10,885 nucleotides of DNA from JBBSEZ01 sp038239195 (GTDB taxonomy: Bacteria > Planctomycetota > Planctomycetia > Gemmatales > Gemmataceae): assembly GCA_038239195.1 (NCBI GenBank), contig JBBSEZ010000345.1, forward strand, positions 1 through 10,885. The letters are read 5' to 3'. Below are positions 1 to 5,740 of this stretch, piece by piece; positions within the stretch are counted from its first letter, which is position 1, and each line of letters begins with the position of its first letter. Made by a program: the position numbers and the translations under genes. The notes beneath the pieces are model-generated. The model worked only from the letters and a program-made list of their open reading frames with translations. It was not told where the DNA came from and searched no databases.

Positions 1-320
1 AATTTCCCCCCCCCCCTTATCTAAATTGCGGGGGGAGGACAGCCAGGCGCGGAGCAGGCGAAGGGGGGACATGCGTGACCTTCCTGGTGCCGGGTTGCGG
101 AGAGCGGCTGGGCCCCTCGGAAGGAGGAGCTCCCACAACCCAAATGTATTCCAACTGCGCGGGGGCAGAATTACAAGGCGAGTATCAGCGACGCGCGACG
201 TTATTCCTGACTTTCTCTCTCCCGTGAGGCGCCCTCCGGGAAGGCACACCCTCCCCCCACAGGCGAGCCCTCGCGCTGGCCAGAAGCGCCGTTTGCGTGC
301 CGCGCCCGGGGCCACCTGCC

Positions 321-344
321 CACGTGAGTACGTGACCACGTGAC
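321..344 (+). repeat. Three tandem 8-base units, YACGTGAS
   Basis: The units CACGTGAG (321-328), TACGTGAC (329-336) and CACGTGAC (337-344) follow each other with no spacer. Two further CACGTG sites lie close by: CACGTGACTCG at 426-436 repeats the 11 bases at 337-347, and 395-402 reads GTCACGTG, the same octamer in inverted orientation. The core is a palindrome, so each unit could bind a dimeric regulator. The site lies 303 bases upstream of the start at 647. That it is an operator is inference. The repetition is seen directly. Confidence 0.6.
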
Positions 345-515
345 TCGCCTGCGCTGGCACAAGCGCCCGTCCCGCAACTACTTGGGGAGCGAAAGTCACG
401 TGCTTGCCCCCCAAACCAATTTGAGCACGTGACTCGGTACGCTCCCCTGCCGGCGGCCGCAAGTTGAGGAGCTTCCCGGGCGAGAAAATTCGTTCGGGGG
501 ATGTCTGAGGGGGGG

Positions 516-537
516 TGAAACGAAAAGATGAAACGAA
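516..537 (+). repeat. Direct repeat TGAAACGAA x2
   Basis: TGAAACGAA occurs at 516-524 and again at 529-537, a 13-base period. AATTCGTT at 488-495 contains AACGAA in inverted form. The pair sits about 110 bases before the start codon at 647, a plausible place for a regulator site, but nothing in the sequence identifies a regulator. It could also be chance low complexity. Confidence 0.35.
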
Positions 538-646
538 TCGTGGCCCCCTCCTCTGCCGGCCGACCGGACCCCGCAATCCGCGGCCCTTCCCTCCTCGTCG
601 TGTCTGGCATCCCGTTTCCCTTCACCCACGCGCCGAGGACCATCCG

Positions 647-1323
647 ATGTACCGCGCTCTCCTCCTGGCGACCGGGCTCGCCCTCCCGGCCGTCGCCGCC
701 CCTCTCGGGAAGGTGGGGCCCCCGCAACAGGGAAGGTCGATCCTCCGGGCGCTCCCCTCGAAGCCCGCCTCCTCGTCAAGAAAGCGGTCTACGTCCTCGA
801 CCGCGGCGGCAAGGCCCCGGCCGACTATCTCGACGAAGCGAAGAAGCGCCCGCCGCGCGTGGACGTGGAGCTCGTCCTCGAACTGCGGAACACCAGCGCG
901 AAGGAACTCAGAATCTGGACAACCGGCGACTACCGCGACGAGAAGGCCCAGGCGGGCGGCGATTACGTCGAACTGGTGCTCGACCTCAAGGGCCCCGGGG
1001 CGGTCGGGGCCCTCGTCGCGCGCCGGAACACCAGGCCCCTGACTCCGCCTCCCGCGGTGACGGCCCTCGCGCCGGGAAAGCGCTTCCGTCTGCCGATCAC
1101 CAGCCTCGGCCACGGCAGGCAGGGCGTGGCGGCGTTCGAGGGGCGGCGGGCCTGCTGGGCCCAACCCGGCGACTACGTGCTCACGGCCACCTTCAAGACG
1201 GCCGTTTCCCCCGCCCTCAAAGGCGCCAAGGAGACGCGCTGGGTACACTTCGCGGGTGGCCACGTCACCGTCACCGCGCCCCCGGTGAAGCTCAAGGTCG
1301 TCGAGGCGAACAAGAAGCCGTGA
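647..1323 (+). pseudogene. Secreted hypothetical protein, interrupted by an apparent single frameshift
   Basis: The start ATG at 647 follows a GAGGA Shine-Dalgarno at 635-639 and opens a signal peptide (MYRALLLATGLALPAVAA). This frame then runs into arginine/serine-rich nonsense. The frame shifted by -1 continues as a sensible protein, with APLEARLLVKKAVYVLDRGG, then VDVELVLELRNTSAKELRIW, up to the TGA at 1321-1323. The best junction is the GGGGCCCCC run at 715-723. One more G would give ...LGKVGAPATGKVDPPGAPL... and an unbroken 225-residue protein. The C-terminal two thirds look like a beta-rich domain (ELVLELRNTS, DYVLTATFKT, GHVTVTAPPVKLKVVE) of the kind seen in exported proteins. I do not recognise a named family. 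The cause may be a sequencing or assembly error, a true mutation, or less likely -1 slippage on GGGG. A start-to-stop caller may report only the part from GTG 859. Confidence 0.65.
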
Positions 1324-1377
1324 GCGCCCTTCGTCCGCCGACGGCCAGAAGCCTCGCGCAGCGGAGGACACGCTACT

Positions 1378-1386
1378 TGCTATACT
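1378..1386 (+). promoter_or_regulatory. Candidate extended -10 promoter for the 1509-3158 gene pair
   Basis: TGCTATACT at 1378-1386 is an extended -10 element, with TG, one base, then TATACT matching TATAAT at five of six positions. I see no good -35 hexamer 16-18 bases upstream, which extended -10 promoters can tolerate. Transcription would start near 1393, leaving a leader of about 115 bases. The leader contains a GC-rich hairpin near 1431-1452 (TCGG and CCCC pairing with GGGG and CCGA around a CGAA loop). Confidence 0.4.
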
Positions 1387-1508
1387 GAACCCAACGCGCG
1401 GAATGTTCCACCCGGGAGGGGAGGCTTTCGTCGGCCCCCGAAGGGGCGCCGAGGCCCGGGGGTTGCTCTTTCCGCAGCGTTGCCCCGAAGCCTCTCAGGA
1501 GGGCCGCC

Positions 1509-2321
1509 ATGATCTCGAAATGTCTCTGCTCGGCCGCCCTGCTGGCGACCTTGCTCGCGGCCGGCGCCGGCGCGGCGCCCGTGCCGGCGAAGGAGAAACC
1601 GACTCGCGCCGAGGCGAAGAAGGCGGTGCAGGACCACCTCGCCGCCCTCAAGGGCCCGTCCGCCACCGTGACGCCCCTCGACGAGGGCGCGCTCGAACGC
1701 GCCCTCCCGGCCTCCTTCTGTTTTGGCGTCCGCTATCGGCAGTGGCCCCTCGCGGTGCGGCCCCCCAGCGGGCTGCAGTCGTCCAACGTCTTCGTCGTCA
1801 AGCCCGACGGCAAGGTCGTCGCCTGCTCAGACGTTGCGGCCCTGGGAAAGGCTTTCGGGGCGGCGGCGGCGCCGGCCACGACGAAGAAACAGTTGCAGGA
1901 CGGCGGCAGGGCCTGGCTGCTCCTCGTCCAGGAAATGCACCAGGACGGCTTCTACAAGTTTGCCCCGATGGAAGAAGTCATCGTCGAGCCCTCGAAGGGC
2001 GGCCAGGTCGCCTGGGCCCGGTCGGTCGTGATGGCCGGGGGCAACGGCATGCTCAAGGTAGCCGTCCGGTACAACGCGCGCGGCGAGGTGACCGAGGCCA
2101 CGGAGACCAGCGCCATCAAGCGCGGCACCCGGCCGCGCTGTCAGGCGACTAAACTGCTCGACGCCGATCCGCTCGTACGCCGCATGGCGGAGGCGAACCT
2201 GCTCAGCATGGGGCGCCACGCCAAGCCGTACCTCGACGAGCAGCACGGCAAGGCCTCGCCCGAACTGCGCGAGGCCATCGACCGCATCTGGCAGCAAATC
2301 GTCGAACGAGGTTCCGATTAA
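1509..2321 (+). CDS. Exported hypothetical protein, first of a tandem paralogous pair
   Basis: This encodes 270 residues. The start is supported by AGGAGGG at 1497-1503, five bases before the ATG, and by the signal peptide that follows directly (hydrophobic to about residue 22, ending GAGAAP). The mature part has a charged helical stretch (30-50), then a domain with FCFGVRYRQWPLAVRPPSGL (70-89) and NVFVVKPDGKVV (93-104). It ends in an alpha-helical segment (209-265) with CQATKLLDADPLVRRMAEANL and LLSMGRHAKPYLDEQ, whose pattern (L..MG..A.PYL followed by PELR.AIDRIW) resembles one HEAT/ARM-like repeat. The protein after it shares this layout throughout. Likely location is the periplasm or cell surface. 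No catalytic motif is visible and the function is unknown. The two genes, 15 bases apart, should be co-transcribed. Confidence 0.85.
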   Translation: MISKCLCSAALLATLLAAGAGAAPVPAKEKPTRAEAKKAVQDHLAALKGPSATVTPLDEGALERALPASFCFGVRYRQWPLAVRPPSGLQSSNVFVVKPDGKVVACSDVAALGKAFGAAAAPATTKKQLQDGGRAWLLLVQEMHQDGFYKFAPMEEVIVEPSKGGQVAWARSVVMAGGNGMLKVAVRYNARGEVTEATETSAIKRGTRPRCQATKLLDADPLVRRMAEANLLSMGRHAKPYLDEQHGKASPELREAIDRIWQQIVERGSD

Positions 2322-2336
2322 CGAGGAGGTGCAGCG

Positions 2337-3158
2337 ATGAAGACCTGTTCCCTGGTCCTGACCGTCCTGTTGGCCGCCTGCGCGCTGGCCGCGCCCACCC
2401 CGGCGCCGGGCCCCGCAAAGGCGAAGTTGACGGCTGATGAGATCGCCAAGGCGGAGAAGGCCGTCAAGGCCCACCTCGACGGCATTCGCGGCGGCTACGG
2501 CGCGGTGTCGCAGATAAAGGGCGCCAGCCTGGAGAAGGTGCTGCCCGACCACGCCTTCTTCTTCGTCCTCTACCGGCAGTATCCGGTGGGGCGCATCCCC
2601 CCCGCGGGGCTGAAGGTGGCCAACGTCTTCGCCTGGGGCCGCGATGGCAAACTGCACGTCTTCACCGAGGACAAGCAACTCGAGAAGTTCTGCAAGGAGA
2701 AGTTGACGGCCACGAGCGCCGACCAGCTCAAGGACGCCGCCCGCGCCTGGCTGACGCTCGCGCAGCAGTTCCGCCAGGACGGCTTCTATCTCTTCACCCT
2801 GATGGACGACGCCACCAAGGTCCGCCAGGCCGGCCGCACGAGCGTGGCCTCGGCCAAGGTGGTGGTGATGCGGGGCGGCAACGGGACGATCGCCGCAGAC
2901 CTCACGTTCAGCGACGCAGGCAAGTTGACCGCCGTCGCCCAAGAGGTGAAACTGCGCCCGGGCCCCCGCCCCATCTGCCAGGCGACCAAGCTGCTCGACA
3001 AGGACCCCATCGTGCGCGCGATGGCGCAGCAGGACCTGCTCGTCATGGGCCGGCACGCCAGGCCCTACCTCGACGAACAGCGGGCCAAGGCCGCCCCCGA
3101 ACTGCGCCAGGCCATCGACCGCATCTGGCAGCGCATCGTCGCACAGGACCGCGAGTGA
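2337..3158 (+). CDS. Exported hypothetical protein or lipoprotein, second of the paralogous pair
   Basis: This encodes 273 residues, starting 15 bases after the previous stop behind a very strong GAGGAGGTG (2323-2331). The N-terminus is hydrophobic and contains LAAC at residues 12-15, which fits a lipobox. It could therefore be a lipoprotein, although cleavage after ALA (residues 16-18) by signal peptidase I is also possible. The paralogue lacks a lipobox. Shared blocks with the upstream protein are YRQ.P....PP.GL...NVF (79-98), a DGK motif (103-105), RAW..L.Q...QDGFY.F near 136-153, GGNG (180-183), and the near-identical C-terminus with CQATKLLD.DP.VR.MA, MGRHA.PYLDEQ and PELR.AIDRIWQ.IV (214-268). 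The C-terminus is much better conserved than the middle, so it is probably the functional or interaction part. No known enzyme motif is seen. Confidence 0.85.
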   Translation: MKTCSLVLTVLLAACALAAPTPAPGPAKAKLTADEIAKAEKAVKAHLDGIRGGYGAVSQIKGASLEKVLPDHAFFFVLYRQYPVGRIPPAGLKVANVFAWGRDGKLHVFTEDKQLEKFCKEKLTATSADQLKDAARAWLTLAQQFRQDGFYLFTLMDDATKVRQAGRTSVASAKVVVMRGGNGTIAADLTFSDAGKLTAVAQEVKLRPGPRPICQATKLLDKDPIVRAMAQQDLLVMGRHARPYLDEQRAKAAPELRQAIDRIWQRIVAQDRE

Positions 3159-3166
3159 GTTCCCGT

Positions 3167-3247
3167 GGCGACAAGCGTCCGTCTTGTCGGCCTTCGCCTG
3201 AACGGGACGCTCACTCCCAGGCGGGGGCAAGAAGGACGCTTGCCCCC
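3167..3247 (+). promoter_or_regulatory. Two-hairpin leader with alternative long-range pairing
   Basis: In the 133-base spacer before the MutS-like gene, CGACAAG (3169-3175) pairs with CTTGTCG (3183-3189) around a 7-base loop. GGGGGCAAG (3223-3231) pairs with CTTGCCCCC (3239-3247) around another 7-base loop. CAAGCGTCC (3172-3180) is the exact complement of GGACGCTTG (3234-3242), so the two hairpins can be replaced by one 9-bp long-range stem, or their loops (CGTCC and GGACG) could kiss. Neither hairpin is followed by a T run, so a plain intrinsic terminator is unlikely. Function is inference. Confidence 0.45.
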
Positions 3248-3291
3248 CGACCCGGACCGGCACGGCCGCCCGTCCCACGACCGGAGCAGAA

Positions 3292-5148
3292 ATGGGGCCC
3301 GCGAGCCAGGACACGCCACTCGACGTCTACCGGGCCCGCCGCGCCGAGCGGCAGGCGCGCGCCGCCGAGCTGGCCCGGCGCGAGCAGATCGTCGGCAACG
3401 GCAAGGTCGCGCTCTTCCTCGTCGCCGTCGGCCTGGCCTACCCCGCCTTCGGGGCGCACCTCTTCTCGGGCTGGTGGTTGCTCGTCCCCCTCCTCGCCCT
3501 GTCCGCGCTGCTCGTCGTCCACGAGCGCCTGTTCCGCGCGCTGTACCGCGCCCGACGGGCGGTGGCCTACTACGACGCCGGCCTGGCGCGGCTCGAGGAC
3601 CGCTGGAAGGGCACCGGCCAGCCGGGGACGCGCTTCCTCGACGACAAGCACCCTTACGCCGCCGACCTCGACCTGTTCGGCCCGGGGTCGCTGTTCGAGT
3701 TGCTCTGCACGGCACGCACCCGGACCGGCGAGGATGCGCTGGCGTCGTGGCTGCGCGCCCCTGCGCCACCCGCCGAGGTGCGGGCGCGGCAGGCCGCCGT
3801 CGCCGAACTGCGCCCCCAGCTCGATCTCCGCGAGGACCTCGCCCTGCTGGGCGGGACCGTGCCCGCCGGCATCGACTTCGACGCCGTCTGCGCCTGGGGG
3901 GCCGAAGCGCCCCTCCTCGTGCCGCGCTGGCCGCGCTGGGTCGCCCTGGGGCTGGGCGTCCTCACCACGCTCGCCCTCGCGGGCTGGGTCGGGGCGCTGT
4001 TTGCCATCCCGTTCGGCCCTCTCTGGTTCCGGACGTTTTTCGACCAGGCCGGCCCCATTCCCTTCGTCCTGCTCCTCATCCTTCAGCTCAGTTTCGTCGG
4101 CTCCTTGCAGCGCCGCGTGCAGAGCGTGCTCGGCACGGTGGAGCGCCGGGGGCGCGACCTCGCGATGCTCGCCAGCGTGCTCCAGCGCCTGGAGAACCAC
4201 TCCTTCACTGCCCCGCGCTTGCACCAGTTGCACGCCCAACTCACCGGAGAGCACGGAGAGATCGTGCCTCCCTCGCAGCAGATCGCCCGGCTGGGCAACC
4301 TGCTCGACCTGCTCAACTCGCGCCGCAACCAGTTCTTTGCTCCCCTGGCCTACCTGCTCACCTGGGGCACGCAGATGGCCTACGCCATCGAGGGCTGGCG
4401 GGCGCGCTCGGGCCCGGCCATCGCGCGCTGGCTGGCCGTGCTGGGCGAGATCGAGGCCCTCTGCGCCCTGGCCACCTACGCCTACGAACGGCCCGACGAC
4501 GCCTTCCCCGAAGTGATCGACGAGGGCCCCTGCTACGAGGGCGAGGGGCTGGGCCATCCGCTCCTCCCCGCCGACCACTGCGTTCGGAACGACCTCCACC
4601 TGGGCTCGCAGCGCCACCTGCTGATCGTCAGCGGCTCGAACATGTCGGGCAAGAGCACCTTCCTGCGCACAGTCGGCATCAACGCCGTGCTGGCGCTCGC
4701 CGGGGCCCCTGTCCGAGCCCGCCGCGTCCGCATCTCCCCCCTGGCGGTGGGAGCGACCCTTCGCATCCAGGACTCGTTGCAGGAGGGCCGCTCGCGCTTC
4801 TACGCCGAGGTGCTGCGCGTGCGCCAGGTGGTGGAGATCTCGCGCGGCCCGGTCCCGCTGCTGTTCCTGCTCGACGAGCTCTTCGCCGGCACCAACTCGC
4901 ACGACCGTCGCCTGGGCGCGGAGGCCGTGGTTTGTGGGCTGGTCGAAGCGGGAGCGGTTGGCCTGGTCACAACGCACGACCTCTCGCTGACGCAGATGGC
5001 CGAGCGCCTCGGAGAGCGCGCGATCAACGTCCACTTCGCCGACCACTTCGAGAACGGCGAGATGACGTTCGACTACCGATTGCACGAGGGCGTGGTCCGC
5101 CACAGCAACGCGCTGGCGCTGATGCGCGCCGTGGGGCTACAGGTGTGA
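3292..5148 (+). CDS. Membrane-anchored MutS-family ATPase (no mismatch-recognition domain)
   Basis: This encodes 618 residues, with GGAG at 3283-3286 five bases before the ATG. Two hydrophobic segments lie near 39-52 and 60-78. A MutS core-like block follows (DLDLFGPGSLFELL, TRTGEDALASWL, then RQAAVAELRPQL, about 125-178), interrupted by two more hydrophobic segments (216-240 and 252-270) before a helical lever region (about 275-400). The C-terminal MutS ATPase domain is intact, with Walker A GSNMSGKST (448-456), Walker B LLFLLDELFAGTN with D528-E529, and the H-loop TTHD with H562. The N-terminal mismatch-binding domain and its Phe-x-Glu motif are absent, and so is the endonuclease Smr domain of MutS2. 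Family knowledge: such shortened membrane MutS relatives occur in several phyla and are usually annotated as mismatch repair proteins, but their role is not established. Calling it MutS proper would be wrong. The gene is last in its plus-strand run and ends at a terminator hairpin. Confidence 0.9.
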   Translation: MGPASQDTPLDVYRARRAERQARAAELARREQIVGNGKVALFLVAVGLAYPAFGAHLFSGWWLLVPLLALSALLVVHERLFRALYRARRAVAYYDAGLARLEDRWKGTGQPGTRFLDDKHPYAADLDLFGPGSLFELLCTARTRTGEDALASWLRAPAPPAEVRARQAAVAELRPQLDLREDLALLGGTVPAGIDFDAVCAWGAEAPLLVPRWPRWVALGLGVLTTLALAGWVGALFAIPFGPLWFRTFFDQAGPIPFVLLLILQLSFVGSLQRRVQSVLGTVERRGRDLAMLASVLQRLENHSFTAPRLHQLHAQLTGEHGEIVPPSQQIARLGNLLDLLNSRRNQFFAPLAYLLTWGTQMAYAIEGWRARSGPAIARWLAVLGEIEALCALATYAYERPDDAFPEVIDEGPCYEGEGLGHPLLPADHCVRNDLHLGSQRHLLIVSGSNMSGKSTFLRTVGINAVLALAGAPVRARRVRISPLAVGATLRIQDSLQEGRSRFYAEVLRVRQVVEISRGPVPLLFLLDELFAGTNSHDRRLGAEAVVCGLVEAGAVGLVTTHDLSLTQMAERLGERAINVHFADHFENGEMTFDYRLHEGVVRHSNALALMRAVGLQV

Positions 5149-5157
5149 AGGGGCGCG

Positions 5158-5193
5158 AAACGGCAAGCAAGAATGGATCTTGCTTGCCGCTTT
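5158..5193. terminator. Bidirectional hairpin terminator between convergent genes
   Basis: CGGCAAGCAAGA (5161-5172) and TCTTGCTTGCCG (5178-5189) form a perfect 12-bp stem with a 5-base loop. AAA at 5158-5160 and TTT at 5191-5193 give a short U tract on each strand. It lies between the plus-strand stop at 5148 and the minus-strand stop at 5200, exactly where a shared terminator is expected. The U tracts are short, so termination may be partial. Confidence 0.75.
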
Positions 5194-5199
5194 GTGCGG

Positions 5200-5568
5200 T
5201 CAGACCGTCGCCTTGGTCGCGGCCCCCGGGAGGACCGTGGCGGTCTCCGTCTTGCGGTAGCCCAGCGAGCGCAGCACCTCGAGCACCTCGCTCCACGTCG
5301 GGAACGGCCGGCGATTGGCGCGCTTGTAGAGGTCCATCGCCTTCATGAAGGTGATTTCTTCGTCGCTGTAGTCCTTCTCGCAAGTCGTCGGATCGACCTG
5401 CCGGCGCCGCTCCACGCGGCGATCCTGTCCGGCGCGGCGGTCGTCCCCGCTGCGCCGCTCCAGGGCGACGGGGACCTCTTTCTTGCGCCGGTCGGCGTGC
5501 GCGCGACGATCTTTCCCGCGCCGGTCCGTCACCGCAAGCTCGGAGAGCTCGGTTTCTTCGCTGGTCAT
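5200..5568 (-). CDS. Small DRR-repeat protein with a conserved WSEVLEVLRSLGY tail
   Basis: This encodes 122 residues. The chosen start (MTSEETELSEL) has a GAGAGGA-type ribosome site just upstream. An in-frame ATG at 5631 would add 21 residues, but it lies at the predicted transcription start and has no ribosome site. Residues 15-56 are dominated by arginine pairs, usually DRR or ERR, at 16, 21, 27, 38, 44, 50 and 54, mostly 5-6 residues apart. This makes a highly charged, probably extended or helical segment. Residues 57-106 form a second conserved block (QVDPTTCEKDYSDEEITFMKA, then RRPFPTWSEVLEVLRSLGYRK). I recall similar proteins from planctomycetes, where they are uncharacterised. Basic repeats suggest nucleic acid or ribosome binding, but that is inference. 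It is convergent with the MutS-like gene and appears to have its own promoter. Confidence 0.85.
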   Translation of the reverse strand: MTSEETELSELAVTDRRGKDRRAHADRRKKEVPVALERRSGDDRRAGQDRRVERRRQVDPTTCEKDYSDEEITFMKAMDLYKRANRRPFPTWSEVLEVLRSLGYRKTETATVLPGAATKATV

Positions 5569-5636
5569 GATGGTCCTCTCAGGCACGTGCGATTGCCCAG
5601 CTGCGACGGCGCTGGGCGGAGTGCGGGTCATCTTGG

Positions 5637-5664
5637 AGTATAGCTCACTGCACGGAGATGACAA
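5637..5664 (-). promoter_or_regulatory. Sigma-70-like promoter for the DRR-repeat gene
   Basis: On the minus strand TTGTCA (5664-5659) is followed after 16 bases by TATACT (5642-5637), each matching the consensus at five of six positions. Transcription would start near 5630, giving a leader of about 60 bases before the ATG at 5568. The leader includes one CACGTG (5584-5589). Confidence 0.6.
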
Positions 5665-5740
5665 ATTCTCCTTGCAGGAAAGATGCGCCGATTGCGCCAG
5701 GGCCGCCCTCCCGGCTTGCGCAGCCCGCACGGCCCCTCTC

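Larger units (their letters stand above)
1..646. other. Left-end intergenic region without a convincing gene
   Basis: No reading frame here reads like a protein. The open frames on both strands are arginine-, proline- and glycine-rich, as expected of chance ORFs in GC-rich DNA, and none has a good start site. The region begins with a run of eleven C (6-16), and a run of six G follows at 30-35. It carries the CACGTG cluster (321-431) and the TGAAACGAA pair (516-537), both listed separately. It is somewhat less GC-rich than the coding DNA, with AT-containing patches near 140-210 and 412-424. It is probably the regulatory region of the gene at 647 and perhaps of a gene beyond the left edge. I could not find a credible sigma-70 promoter in it. 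Confidence 0.6.

Noticed and set aside
6..35. C11 run followed by a G6 run as a hairpin or terminator
   Set aside because: The pairing is possible, but long homopolymers at a window edge are unreliable. No T tract follows and no gene end is seen before it.
464..492. TTGAGG plus AATTCG as a promoter for the 647 gene
   Set aside because: The -10 hexamer matches at only two positions, so it cannot be distinguished from chance.
515..646. Upstream extension of the 647 gene to GTG 515
   Set aside because: The extra 44 codons are compositionally like non-coding DNA and would bury the signal peptide. ATG 647 has a good GAGGA site.
185..779. Two overlapping minus-strand open frames (180 and 127 codons) opposite the start of the 647 gene
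   Set aside because: Their products are arginine- and glycine-rich without a domain pattern. They overlap each other and the signal-peptide region of the plus-strand gene, and no ribosome site was evident.
1827..5103. Very long minus-strand open frames (495 and 630 codons) opposite the paralogous pair and the MutS-like gene
   Set aside because: High GC content keeps antisense frames open. The plus strand here carries signal peptides, Walker motifs and strong ribosome sites, and the minus frames show none of these.
5569..5631. Longer start for the DRR-repeat protein at ATG 5631
   Set aside because: The predicted transcription start is at about 5630, so this ATG would lie at or before the RNA end. 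The ATG at 5568 has a ribosome site and starts the conserved part.
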